64,000 nucleotides of DNA from RZZS01 sp964491785 (GTDB taxonomy: Bacteria > Pseudomonadota > Alphaproteobacteria > Micavibrionales > Micavibrionaceae): the NCBI GenBank assembly GCA_964491785.1, contig CAZBGS010000006.1, forward strand, positions 78,232-142,231. The letters run 5' to 3'. The notes beneath the pieces were generated by a model that saw nothing but the letters and a program-made list of their open reading frames with translations, was not told the DNA's origin and did no database searches. Numbering within the stretch: position 1 is the stretch's first letter; every line of letters starts with the position of its first letter. The position numbers and the translations under genes were made by a program. Of the stretch, positions 34,249-43,444 are shown piece after piece.

Positions 34249-34940
34249 GCGCGGAAACAGCGTTCGACTACGCGGGCGAGGAAACTTATCTGGTCTGTGG
34301 CCTGACCGTTATGGAAAAGAGACGGGTCGCGACTCCCGAAGGCGAGGATTGCCGGAGGCGTATTCATCGAAATGTCCACCCGCATCAGCGCCTGCGATGC
34401 GACGAGTGTGGCCCCGCCGCCGTAAATCTGTTCTATTCCCTGAATATTGCTTTGCAGCAGGACGTTCTTGCCGTCCATCCATCTGTCGACCGTCCCTTCG
34501 GAAACGATTCGAATACCGACCGTGTTAACATGGGGAATGTCCCTGCCGTTCGTCTCCACCACCAGGGAAGTGATATCGACATCCAGTATGGCCGACAGAT
34601 CCATGGTAATGGTATGGATGAAATCCTCGAAACTGCCAGCTTCCAGCAGCATAAGCACCGCCTTGTGTACCCGGTGCTGGTTGTTCATGTTGGCCCGGCT
34701 GTTTTCCACTATTTCCTTTGTCGTCTGCATGACCGCGTCCTTGTCAGCCCGCAGGCGGGAAATAAGATATGACTGAAAATCCGCCACCTTGCGATCTGAA
34801 CCGTTCTTTTGAGGCGGTAAAAGGTATTCGCAGGCCTCGGGATTGTTTTGCAGAAAGCGCGGATTATCGCGCAAATAAGCCACGACCTCATTTGCGGAGA
34901 TCTCGTTTTTCATATGTTTCTCAGCCAGAATGTCCGACAT
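34227..34940 (-). CDS. DUF484 family protein
   Basis: 237 aa. EVVAYLRDNPRFLQNNPEACEYLLPP is the DUF484 N-terminal signature, followed by a coiled-coil-like region and a GAF-like half (IHTITMDLSAILDVDITSLVVE, GGATLVASQALMRV, ILAFGSRDPSLFHNGQ). It is commonly encoded just before xerC; molecular function is unknown. ATG 34940 is used because GAGG lies in the right place; an in-frame start at 34958 lacks one. Confidence 0.9.
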   Translation of the reverse strand: MSDILAEKHMKNEISANEVVAYLRDNPRFLQNNPEACEYLLPPQKNGSDRKVADFQSYLISRLRADKDAVMQTTKEIVENSRANMNNQHRVHKAVLMLLEAGSFEDFIHTITMDLSAILDVDITSLVVETNGRDIPHVNTVGIRIVSEGTVDRWMDGKNVLLQSNIQGIEQIYGGGATLVASQALMRVDISMNTPPAILAFGSRDPSLFHNGQATDQISFLARVVERCFRAWLNLPR

Positions 34941-34996
34941 GAATACCTCAAAAATCATATAATCATCATTTGGACTTTATCACATTTTGCAGCTGG

Positions 34997-35653
34997 CTAC
35001 AGAATAGTTTGCCCTGATTTTTCCCAGTCGGCTAAAAATATCTCAAGCCCCTTGTCGGTGAGAGGATGCTTGTAAAGCTCCTTGATGATCTTGGGCGGGC
35101 AGGTTGCCACATGCGCTCCGATCTTTGCGCATTCGACCACATGCTGAGGCGTGCGGATCGAAGCCGCGAGAACTTGCGTGCGTATTTCCGGATAGTTGCC
35201 GTAAATAGCAACTATGTCCCTTATCAGCCCGATACCGTCCTCTCCGATATCCTCCAGCCTTCCGATAAAAGGCGAGATGAAAGTCGCGCCGGCCTTGGCC
35301 GCAAGCAACGCCTGCGCCGCCGAAAAACACAGTGTAACATTAACCATAACGCCTTCATTCGATAACGCCTTGCACACCTTGAGTCCGTCATACGTCGCCG
35401 GAACCTTGACAGCAATATTCATGCCCGTCGAAGCCAGTCTGCGAGCTTCATGCAGCATCGACTCAAATTCTGTCGATGCCACCTCGGCGCTGACCGGGCC
35501 TTCAACGACCTTGCAGATCTCCTCGATCAGGGGAATAAACTTCTTGCCGGATTTGGCGACAAGTGTCGGATTAGTTGTGACTCCATCTATCATTCCGGCA
35601 GACGCCAGTTCCCTGATTTCCCCGATATCGGCTGTATCGACAAAGAATTTCAT
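34997..35653 (-). CDS. Transaldolase-like protein (fructose-6-phosphate aldolase subfamily)
   Basis: 218 aa, the short transaldolase/FSA type. MKFFVDTADIGEIRELASAGMIDGVTTNPTL is the family start. The Schiff-base Lys is in INIAVKVPAT-like MNIAVKVPAT. NVTLCFSAAQALLAAKAGATFISPFIGRLEDIG follows in order. It interconverts sugar phosphates in the non-oxidative pentose phosphate pathway or acts as an aldolase. ATG 35653 has GGAGAAA upstream; the longest frame adds five residues. Divergent from priA with 59 bases between. Confidence 0.93.
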   Translation of the reverse strand: MKFFVDTADIGEIRELASAGMIDGVTTNPTLVAKSGKKFIPLIEEICKVVEGPVSAEVASTEFESMLHEARRLASTGMNIAVKVPATYDGLKVCKALSNEGVMVNVTLCFSAAQALLAAKAGATFISPFIGRLEDIGEDGIGLIRDIVAIYGNYPEIRTQVLAASIRTPQHVVECAKIGAHVATCPPKIIKELYKHPLTDKGLEIFLADWEKSGQTIL

Positions 35654-35712
35654 AATTTTCTCCGGCATAAAACGATTGTCGTCAAAGGCGACTTTACATT
35701 ACTTTCGACGAT

Positions 35713-37887
35713 ATGAAAGACGAACTCCGCCTGATATCGGTACTCGTTCCTTACCCTGTTGGCAAGACCTATACTTACGCGGCCTCCGGCGGCATCGGCC
35801 TTGAGCCGGGAAGCTACGTCACGGTGCCTTTGGGCAAAAGGGAAATCTGCGGCGTGGTCTGGGACGACCCGCCGGAAGAAATTGACCATGGCAGGATTAA
35901 ACATGTATTGGCTGTCCGCGACCTGCCGCCCATGCCTGGTGTTCACCGCAAGTTCGTCGACTGGACGGCCCGTTATACGATGAACGAGCGCGGTTCGGTT
36001 CTGAAGATGTCGCTGAGCGTACCTGGAGCCCTGGAGCCGCCGACTGCTATTACAGCCTATACAGCAGGCTTCGGAGCCGCAGAGAAAAATCTCTCCCCGC
36101 AAAGGAAACGAATTATTGAAATCCTCTCTGACGGTGTGCCCCGCCGTGCTTCGGAAATAGCCGAACTGGCGGGATGTACCGCCTCTGTGGTCAAATCAAT
36201 GGCCGGGGCAGGCTTGCTTAAATCCTTGGAACTTCATACCGCAGCCCCTTGCCGCAAGCCTGAAACCGGTATCACCCCGGTAGCCATGACAAAGGCGCAG
36301 CAGGAAGCCGCATCAGTCCTTAAAAAATTCTGCGGCAGCGGTGGTTTCAGGCCTTGTCTTCTCGACGGTGTAACCGGCGCAGGCAAGACGGAAGTATACT
36401 TTGAGGCTGTGGCAAAAGCTCTGGAAAGCGGCAGGCAGGCATTGATCCTGCTTCCCGAAATCGCATTATCCAACGCTTTTCTGGAACGCTTCCGCAAACG
36501 CTTTGGCTGCTCACCCGGCCTGTGGCACTCTCAGCTTTCCCCGGCTAAAAGGAAAGCGACCTGGCGCGGCGTCGCCGATGGCTCATGCCGGGTTATCGTC
36601 GGCGCCAGATCGGCGCTGCTCCTGCCTTATGCCGACCTTGGCGTAATCATCGTGGATGAGGAACACGATCCGGCCTACAAGCAGGAGGAGGGATGCATCT
36701 ACCATGCCCGCGACATGGCCGTCGCAAGAGCCTCCCTCGGCGGCATACCGGTAATCCTGGTATCCGCTACCCCTTCGCTTGAAACGATGCACAATGTATG
36801 GAGCGGCCGCTATGAAAGACTGCATTTGCCAGACCGCTACGGAGGCGCGTTGTTTCCTGACGTCAATATAATCGATATGCGTGAAGATCGCCCTGAATCG
36901 GGTAAGTTCATTTCCGGAAAACTGGCCGGAGCAGTCGCGGAAACACTCGAAAGGGGGGAGCAAAGCCTTCTGTTCCTCAACCGCAGAGGCTATGCGCCCC
37001 TCACTCTGTGCCGGACATGCGGACACCGTATTGAGTGTCCGCGCTGTACCGCCTGGCTAGTTGAACACCGTCAGCGCGGCCGCCTGCTTTGCCATCACTG
37101 CGGCTTTGAAATCAGCGAGCCGAAACAATGCCCTTCCTGCAAGGATTCTGGATCTTTTGCAGCATGCGGCCCGGGAGTGGAGCGAATCTACGAGGAAGTT
37201 ACCAACCTGTGGCCGAAGGCGCGGGTATTGCTGATGGCGAGCGACACAGTTGGAAATGAGCAAAAATTGCGGGAAATGCTGGCCATGATAAGCGGCAGGC
37301 ATGTGGATATTATCATCGGCACCCAGATAATCGCCAAGGGCCACCATTTCCCCGGCCTGACCTGCGTGGGCGTCATCGATGCCGATATCGGCCTCCAGGG
37401 CGGCGACCTCCGCGCCACCGAACGAACCTATCAAATGCTGCATCAGGTGTCAGGCAGGGCGGGCAGGGCAGAAAACAAGGGATACGTATACATTCAGACC
37501 TTCAATCCCGAAAGCCGCATCGTCCAGGCGCTGGCCTCGGGTGAACGCGACCTTTTTCTCGAAACTGAAATGCAGGAACGCAAGGCCGCCGGAATGCCCC
37601 CGTTCACCCGCCTCACCGGGATCGTCATCGCCGGAAGGGACGAAAGCCTCGTCGACGAAACTGCCGGGGAACTTGGGCGTACGGCCCCCCAGGGCGAGGG
37701 CGTACGTACATACGGCCCGGCCCCTGCACCGATTGCCAGACTTCGCGGCAAACACCGTCGCCGCCTGCTGGTGATCTCCGAAAAGCAGCTTGAAATTCAG
37801 AAAACCATCATCCGCTGGGTTAACTCCCTGAAATTACCCTCAGGCATCCGGATAACCATCGACATCGACCCCCAAAGCTTCCTTTAG
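35713..37887 (+). CDS. priA: Primosomal protein N' (replication restart helicase PriA)
   Basis: 724 aa. The N-terminal 3'BD domain (VLVPYPVGKTYTYA ... GSYVTVPLGKREICGVVW) is followed by a winged helix and the helicase core with Walker A GVTGAGKTEVYF, Walker B DEEHDPAYKQEE, the zinc module with paired cysteines (CRTCGHRIECPRC, CHHCGF, CPSC), and motifs V-VI (GTQIIAKGHHFP, QVSGRAGRAEN). It restarts stalled forks. It lies upstream of atpHAGDC on the same strand, with two inserted membrane-protein genes between. Confidence 0.96.
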   Translation: MKDELRLISVLVPYPVGKTYTYAASGGIGLEPGSYVTVPLGKREICGVVWDDPPEEIDHGRIKHVLAVRDLPPMPGVHRKFVDWTARYTMNERGSVLKMSLSVPGALEPPTAITAYTAGFGAAEKNLSPQRKRIIEILSDGVPRRASEIAELAGCTASVVKSMAGAGLLKSLELHTAAPCRKPETGITPVAMTKAQQEAASVLKKFCGSGGFRPCLLDGVTGAGKTEVYFEAVAKALESGRQALILLPEIALSNAFLERFRKRFGCSPGLWHSQLSPAKRKATWRGVADGSCRVIVGARSALLLPYADLGVIIVDEEHDPAYKQEEGCIYHARDMAVARASLGGIPVILVSATPSLETMHNVWSGRYERLHLPDRYGGALFPDVNIIDMREDRPESGKFISGKLAGAVAETLERGEQSLLFLNRRGYAPLTLCRTCGHRIECPRCTAWLVEHRQRGRLLCHHCGFEISEPKQCPSCKDSGSFAACGPGVERIYEEVTNLWPKARVLLMASDTVGNEQKLREMLAMISGRHVDIIIGTQIIAKGHHFPGLTCVGVIDADIGLQGGDLRATERTYQMLHQVSGRAGRAENKGYVYIQTFNPESRIVQALASGERDLFLETEMQERKAAGMPPFTRLTGIVIAGRDESLVDETAGELGRTAPQGEGVRTYGPAPAPIARLRGKHRRRLLVISEKQLEIQKTIIRWVNSLKLPSGIRITIDIDPQSFL

Positions 37888-37916
37888 CCTGGATTTCTCA
37901 CACTTTCGTTTCCGTC

Positions 37917-39347
37917 TCACCTTTCCCTGTCGAGGAACACCGTGTTTTTATCGTCTGTATATACTGTATTATCTCCATCTGTCCCATGGTGATATACGTA
38001 CATGACATTGGCCTGATAGCGGGGATCTTCGACCCATCCTGAATGCTCGCCGATAATCTGCCTTGTGTAATAAGGGAAGACGCTTCGGAACGTATTATCC
38101 ACCCTGACGCTAAGACGGTCGCCGAAATTGGGGTTGACGACGAAGTTCGCTATCAGTATCCCGCCAGGTTTAAGCGCTTCCTTCACCCGCGTGAAAAACT
38201 CCCGGGTTACAAGATGTTCCGGAAGTGTGAAATAACCGTAATAGGCATCAAGGAATATCAGATCGTATTGCTTGTGGCTGCTTGCCAGATACCCTCTTAT
38301 CGGCACCGCATGAAATGATTTGTTTTCTCCCAGCTTCTCCTTGAGAAAGAATTCCTCGGCCACGCTTTTAAGCTGCTTGTCGATATCGATATAGTCGTAA
38401 TTATTGAAATCGTCTTCGAACCCGAATGAAAATCCTCCGGCTCCGACCACAAGGATGTCTTTGGGCGGCGACTGGGCGATCCCGTTCCTCGGCAATACCG
38501 GTTCGAGATAGTTTTTCTCCACGAATTCAACATAAGGAAATTTTTTCCCTTCCTCGTTGATCAATGAGGAATAATTATTGTTTATGACCAGAACTCTGCC
38601 TTCTTCGGTCTCTTTAATTGCCACAAGGTTATATCTGTTATTGGCGACTATCCCCTGGTTTCTCATAAAAACAGCGCTGTTCGCCGCCAGCGAAAAGGCA
38701 AGGCAAAGCGCGACGGACATTACCTCCTTGCGGTTGTACTTCTTGGCCAGCATGAAGGTGAGCGCCGCAAGGCAGGCTATGGTTATCGTCACGGTATTAT
38801 GAACGCCGAGATAAGTCATCAGAACCAGAGTTCCGAACACCGCGCCCATAAACGATCCAAGCGTCGAAAAGAATAATATCCTGCCCGTTACCTCGGGCAG
38901 TTTGTTTTTAGAGAAAAAATTGCTTACCAGCGGAATTGTCTGTCCGAGCAGAAATACAGGAAGCACCAGAAAAACGGCTGAATATATCGTAATCAGGATC
39001 AGCCGGTTGCTGGTTCCGGAAAGCTGGAACATAAGCTTGAAAAAAATATCCAGCGTAACGTACGAAAGTCCGGCGGTAAGAAATATTGCCGAGATCATGA
39101 AGTTGCGAAGAAGCCTGCGCCTGGGCGTCTCCGGTTCTGCGCCTGTTTCGTACCTGCTCTTGAACCTGCCCCCGGCATAATATCCGAAAGCCAGCGGCAT
39201 AAGTACGGCGGCAATGATAATCGACATGGTATCAGTGCCGCTTCCCACAAAAGGCATGGTCGAGCGTATCGCCAGAATCTCCGCCGACAGGACTACATAA
39301 CCCTCAAGAAAAATAATAAAAAGCAAAACAAAATTTCGGGAAAGCAT
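37917..39347 (-). CDS. Membrane-fused spermidine synthase-like protein
   Basis: About 476 aa. The N-terminal half (to about 225) has six to seven hydrophobic segments. The C-terminal half is a Rossmann methyltransferase/aminopropyltransferase-like domain with ILVVGAGGFSFGFEDD, YDYIDIDKQL, YDLIFLDAYYGYFTLPEHL and LKPGGILIANFV. Such fused-MFS/SpeE proteins are widespread; most have not been shown to make spermidine, and substrates are unknown. The start was placed at ATG 39347; the longest frame adds ten residues from GTG. It is opposite to priA and to the atp operon, between them. Confidence 0.8.
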   Translation of the reverse strand: MLSRNFVLLFIIFLEGYVVLSAEILAIRSTMPFVGSGTDTMSIIIAAVLMPLAFGYYAGGRFKSRYETGAEPETPRRRLLRNFMISAIFLTAGLSYVTLDIFFKLMFQLSGTSNRLILITIYSAVFLVLPVFLLGQTIPLVSNFFSKNKLPEVTGRILFFSTLGSFMGAVFGTLVLMTYLGVHNTVTITIACLAALTFMLAKKYNRKEVMSVALCLAFSLAANSAVFMRNQGIVANNRYNLVAIKETEEGRVLVINNNYSSLINEEGKKFPYVEFVEKNYLEPVLPRNGIAQSPPKDILVVGAGGFSFGFEDDFNNYDYIDIDKQLKSVAEEFFLKEKLGENKSFHAVPIRGYLASSHKQYDLIFLDAYYGYFTLPEHLVTREFFTRVKEALKPGGILIANFVVNPNFGDRLSVRVDNTFRSVFPYYTRQIIGEHSGWVEDPRYQANVMYVYHHGTDGDNTVYTDDKNTVFLDRER

Positions 39348-39407
39348 CTCATTACTCTTAAAATCATATAGTGACACATACGATAACCATGATGTACTTT
39401 TTATGCC

Positions 39408-40235
39408 ATGTTCAGACTCTACCCGCCATCAGGCAAGCCCCTGCCGAAAGAGTTAACCAGCTACGACTTTGTAAAGGCGTACGCCGTTATTTTAATGATA
39501 ATCGACCATATGGGATATTATTTTTATCCCGACCCGGAATTCTTCTGGCTGCGTGTTATCGGTCGCCTGTGCGTGCCGGTCTGGTTCTTTTTGATAGGCT
39601 ATTCAAGATCGAGGGATCTGGGCGGAAGACTTTGGTGGGGAACGTTGATTCTCGTAATCGCCAACATAATTACCGGACAGTTTCTCCTGCCTCTAAGCAT
39701 ACTTGCCACAATGCTTTTCCTGCGGATTGTTATCGATCCTGTCATGGAGAGGGCGCTGCGGAATTACGAAGTTCTTCTTGGCATAGGCCTGATCGCTTTC
39801 TTCCTTACCCTGCCGGCGGGTTATCTTTGGGAATACGGGACATCCGGACTTCTGTTCGCGATGTTCGGATGGTTCATGCGCAACCGCGAGCGGGTTAACT
39901 ACAGCGTCAAGGGAGTGGTCGAGTTATTCGTTCTAGTTTTCTGCGTAGCCGGTTTCGGAATGCTCCAGATATTCCTGTTCCAGTTCGACAGGTTGCAGTC
40001 AATCGCTCTTATTACGGGGCTTGCGATCGTGTGTGCCGGACTTTATTTTTTCCGTCCGGCGATATATCCTCGTCTGACCGGTTCGATGCCTTCTCCTTTG
40101 GTCTGGCTGATTCAGATTTTGGGGAGGCGGACGCTGGAAATTTATGTTCTGCATCTGGTTGCTTTCAAGTTTGCGGCGCTGCTGTCGGGCGATCCGAGAT
40201 TCGGTTGGTTTGATTTTACAATCCAGGTAAGATAA
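39408..40235 (+). CDS. TraX-family membrane protein (acyltransferase-like)
   Basis: 275 aa with about eight hydrophobic segments. TSYDFVKAYAVILMIIDHMGYYF near the start and IGRLCVPVWFFLIGYS fit the TraX family (pilin N-acetylation in the F plasmid), which is related to acyltransferase-3 proteins. ILGRRTLEIYVLHLVAFK at the C-terminus supports this. No conjugation genes are nearby, so it is a chromosomal member of unknown acceptor. It precedes the atp operon by about 100 bases on the same strand; read-through is possible. Confidence 0.78.
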   Translation: MFRLYPPSGKPLPKELTSYDFVKAYAVILMIIDHMGYYFYPDPEFFWLRVIGRLCVPVWFFLIGYSRSRDLGGRLWWGTLILVIANIITGQFLLPLSILATMLFLRIVIDPVMERALRNYEVLLGIGLIAFFLTLPAGYLWEYGTSGLLFAMFGWFMRNRERVNYSVKGVVELFVLVFCVAGFGMLQIFLFQFDRLQSIALITGLAIVCAGLYFFRPAIYPRLTGSMPSPLVWLIQILGRRTLEIYVLHLVAFKFAALLSGDPRFGWFDFTIQVR

Positions 40236-40334
40236 TGGCTTATAAGGGGGGTTTAAGAATGGCCAGTGTTGTTGCTCACAAAGTATTACTGTGTTACATC
40301 CTTCGCCAGCCTTTGTATTTAAATCTAACCTTCA

Positions 40335-40931
40335 ATGGGGACGGGCGTGGCCGGTAAGAATTCCGATTTAAATACATTAGCTTTCAGGTATGCCGCCGCC
40401 TTGATTGAAAAAGCGGAAGAGGATGGCGTTCTTGCCGCCGTTGAAAACGATATCGCCACTCTCTATACGATGTTATGGCAGATCGATGACTTTGCTAAAT
40501 TCATCCATAATCCACTGATCGACCGAAGACGCCAGCGTGAGGCGATTTTGACGCTCGCCGGTAAAGCGAAATTCCACAGACTTACCGTTAATTTTCTTGG
40601 TGTCCTAGCAATCAATGGACGCCTCGGGTTTCTTGATAAAATAACCGTCACTTTTTTCGAGGAAACCTCCCGGAGAAGAGGAGAGGTAAAGGCAGACGTG
40701 GAAACCGCCTTTCCACTAACCTCCGAGCAGGAGAGGGCGATTGCCGGGGAACTTGCCGCTGCGCTTGGCTTCAATGTCGTCCTTAACGTCAAGGTCAACA
40801 AGGATCTTATCGGGGGCCTAAGGATTATCGTCGGCTCTAAAATGATTGACAATACCGTAAGCCGCAAACTTGAGCGCCTGCAAAAGGTTCTTGGCGGTTC
40901 ACCGGTGAAACAGCTTGAAGGGGTAGCTTGA
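40335..40931 (+). CDS. atpH: ATP synthase F1 subunit delta
   Basis: 198 aa. OSCP/delta family: FRYAAALIEKAEEDG at the start, LAINGRLGFLDKIT in the middle, and the C-terminal signature DLIGGLRIIVGSKMIDNTVSRKLERL. It links the F1 catalytic head to the peripheral stalk. First gene of atpHAGDC; the F0 genes are not in the window, the usual alphaproteobacterial split. ATG 40335 is used; a GTG at 40347 is an alternative. Confidence 0.95.
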   Translation: MGTGVAGKNSDLNTLAFRYAAALIEKAEEDGVLAAVENDIATLYTMLWQIDDFAKFIHNPLIDRRRQREAILTLAGKAKFHRLTVNFLGVLAINGRLGFLDKITVTFFEETSRRRGEVKADVETAFPLTSEQERAIAGELAAALGFNVVLNVKVNKDLIGGLRIIVGSKMIDNTVSRKLERLQKVLGGSPVKQLEGVA

Positions 40932-40932
40932 A

Positions 40933-42489
40933 ATGGAAATACGTGCCGCTGAAATATCCGAGATTTTGAAAAAGCAGATTGCCGAATTCGGCGCTCAGGC
41001 GGACGTGGCGGAAATAGGCCAGGTTCTTTCCGTCGGCGACGGCGTGGCCCGCGTCTACGGTCTCGACCAGTGCCGCGCAGGCGAAATGCTGGAGTTTCCG
41101 GGCGGCATCAAGGGAATGGCCCTGAACCTCGAAGAGGACAATGTCGGCGTAGTCATTTTCGGCGACTACCAGAACGTCAGGGAAGGCGACATCGTCCGCC
41201 GTACTGGCGAAATCGTCGAGGTGCCGGTCGGTCGCGAACTGCTTGGACGGGTTGTCGACGCGCTTGGGAACCCCATCGACGGCAAAGGCCCGATCAAGGC
41301 CAGGGAAATGCGCCGTGTCGACGTCAAGGCTCCCGGCATAATTCCCAGAAAGTCGGTTCACGAGCCCATGCAGACCGGCCTTATGGCTATCGACGCCCTC
41401 GTGCCGATAGGACGCGGCCAGCGTGAACTGATCATCGGCGACCGTCAGACCGGAAAAACCGCCGTCGCCGTGGACACCATCATCAATCAGAAACACTTCA
41501 ATTCATTGCGCGATGAAAAAAGGCACCTTTATTGCGTCTACGTCGCGATCGGACAGAAGCGCTCCACAGTCGCCCAGCTCGTCAAGGAACTGGAAGACAA
41601 CGGCGCCATGGAATATACCATAGTCGTCGCTGCCACCGCCTCGGATCCCGCCCCGATGCAGTATCTCGCTCCTTATGCCGGTTGCGCCATGGGCGAATGG
41701 TTCCGCGACAACGGCCTGCACGCGCTTGCAATTTACGACGACCTGTCCAAGCAGGCGGTTGCCTACCGCCAGGTTTCCCTGCTGCTTCGCCGCCCGCCGG
41801 GCCGCGAGGCTTATCCCGGCGACGTTTTCTACCTGCATTCCCGTCTGCTGGAGCGTGCGGCCAAGCTCAACGACGAAAAAGGCGCCGGCTCGCTTACGGC
41901 GCTGCCAATCGTCGAAACCCAGGCTGGCGACGTTTCCGCCTATATTCCGACCAACGTGATCTCGATCACCGACGGCCAGATCTTCCTTGAGACCGGCCTG
42001 TTCTTCAAGGGCATCCGCCCGGCGATCAACGTCGGCCTGTCGGTAAGCCGCGTCGGCTCCGCCGCCCAGATCAAGGCAATGAAGCAGGTCGCCGGCAAGA
42101 TCAAGCTGGAGCTTGCGCAATTCCGCGAGATGGAAGCCTTCTCGCAGTTCGCCTCCGACCTTGACGCCGCCACCCAGCGCATGCTGGCGCGCGGTTCCCG
42201 CCTGACCCAGATGCTCAAGCAAAAGCAGTACAACCCGCTTCGCGTTACCGAGCAGGTGGTTATTATCTATTCCGGCACAAGAGGCTATCTCGACGAAATC
42301 CCCGCTCCTGATGTTTCCGAATACGTCCGCCGCCTGCTGGACGACCTGAGGGTCAACGGCAGGGACATTCTCGACGAGCTTGAGGAAAAGAAGGCGCTCG
42401 ACGAAGCTCTTGAAGACCGGATCTCCGACTATCTCGAGCGTTTCACAAATAACTATGTTTCCAGGTCAGACGCCAAAAAAGCGGCTTGA
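40933..42489 (+). CDS. atpA: ATP synthase F1 subunit alpha
   Basis: 518 aa, slightly longer than the common 502-513. P-loop GDRQTGKTA; ALVPIGRGQREL, AYRQVSLLLRRPPGREAYPGD and VSRVGSAAQIKAM are family blocks. It forms the non-catalytic nucleotide sites of the hexamer. It follows atpH by one base. The C-terminal tail ends in RSDAKKAA. Confidence 0.98.
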   Translation: MEIRAAEISEILKKQIAEFGAQADVAEIGQVLSVGDGVARVYGLDQCRAGEMLEFPGGIKGMALNLEEDNVGVVIFGDYQNVREGDIVRRTGEIVEVPVGRELLGRVVDALGNPIDGKGPIKAREMRRVDVKAPGIIPRKSVHEPMQTGLMAIDALVPIGRGQRELIIGDRQTGKTAVAVDTIINQKHFNSLRDEKRHLYCVYVAIGQKRSTVAQLVKELEDNGAMEYTIVVAATASDPAPMQYLAPYAGCAMGEWFRDNGLHALAIYDDLSKQAVAYRQVSLLLRRPPGREAYPGDVFYLHSRLLERAAKLNDEKGAGSLTALPIVETQAGDVSAYIPTNVISITDGQIFLETGLFFKGIRPAINVGLSVSRVGSAAQIKAMKQVAGKIKLELAQFREMEAFSQFASDLDAATQRMLARGSRLTQMLKQKQYNPLRVTEQVVIIYSGTRGYLDEIPAPDVSEYVRRLLDDLRVNGRDILDELEEKKALDEALEDRISDYLERFTNNYVSRSDAKKAA

Positions 42490-42511
42490 CCCCCGGCAGA
42501 AAGATTAGGCC

Positions 42512-43411
42512 ATGTCCAATCTGAAATCATATAGGGACAGGATCTCGAGCGTTAAATCGACGCGCAAGATTACCTCTGCGATGAAGATGGTCGCGGCCTC
42601 CAAGCTGCGCAAGGCTCAGGCTGCGGCAGAAGCCAGCAAGCCTTACGCCAGAACCATGGAAAAAATCATGCGCAAGGTCGCGTCCGGCATCACGATCGAC
42701 GAGAACAGCCCGAAACTGATCACCGGAACGGGCAGCGATCAGGTTAACCTGCTGGTGGTAATTACCGCTAATCGCGGCCTCTGCGGCGGTTTCAACAGCA
42801 ACGTGGTTCGCCTTGCGAAAAGGGAGATTTCGCGCCTTCATGCCGAGGGCAAGGAAGTAAAAATCGTCTGCGCGGGAAAAAAGAGCAGGGATATTCTCAA
42901 ACGCGATTACGAGAATATAATTATTAAAAGCTTCGTCGATGTCGGTGACAAGGAGGGCCCCGGTTTCTCCAGGGCGAATGAAATCAGTCGCTACTTGCTC
43001 GCATTATTTGACGACGGCGAATTTGACGTCTGTTCGCTTGTGTACAACCATTTTAAAAATGTTCTTGTCCAGCAGCCAACAGTCAAAAAACTGATACCTC
43101 TGCCTCTGCCGGAGAAGGAAGAAGAGCCGCAGAAAACAGAAGCGAAAGGCGCTCTCCAGATCTACAAGTTCGAGCCTGACGAGAAAGAGCTTATCGGCCT
43201 CCTTCTCCCCAAAAGCATTGGAGCCCAGGTATATCAGGCAATGCTTGAGAGCGCGGCGGGAGAGCAGGCCGCCCGTATGACCGCGATGGATAACGCCACG
43301 AATGCGGCAGGCGACATGATCGACAAGCTTACCCTTTATTACAACAGGGAGCGTCAGGCGGTCATCACCAAGGAACTGATCGAAATCGTCTCCGGGGCGG
43401 AGGCTTTGTAA
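42512..43411 (+). CDS. atpG: ATP synthase F1 subunit gamma
   Basis: 299 aa, central rotor. Starts SNLKSYRDRISSVKSTRKITSAMKMVAASKL; TANRGLCGGFNSNV and the final helix ENTNAAGDMI-like ATNAAGDMIDKLTLYYNRERQAVITKELIEI are invariant gamma features. A charged insertion (PEKEEEPQKTEAKG) near 205 is in a surface loop. In the atp operon, 22 bases after atpA. Confidence 0.97.
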   Translation: MSNLKSYRDRISSVKSTRKITSAMKMVAASKLRKAQAAAEASKPYARTMEKIMRKVASGITIDENSPKLITGTGSDQVNLLVVITANRGLCGGFNSNVVRLAKREISRLHAEGKEVKIVCAGKKSRDILKRDYENIIIKSFVDVGDKEGPGFSRANEISRYLLALFDDGEFDVCSLVYNHFKNVLVQQPTVKKLIPLPLPEKEEEPQKTEAKGALQIYKFEPDEKELIGLLLPKSIGAQVYQAMLESAAGEQAARMTAMDNATNAAGDMIDKLTLYYNRERQAVITKELIEIVSGAEAL

Positions 43412-43444
43412 GTTATAACGATATTGCAATAGCAAGAGGAAAAG

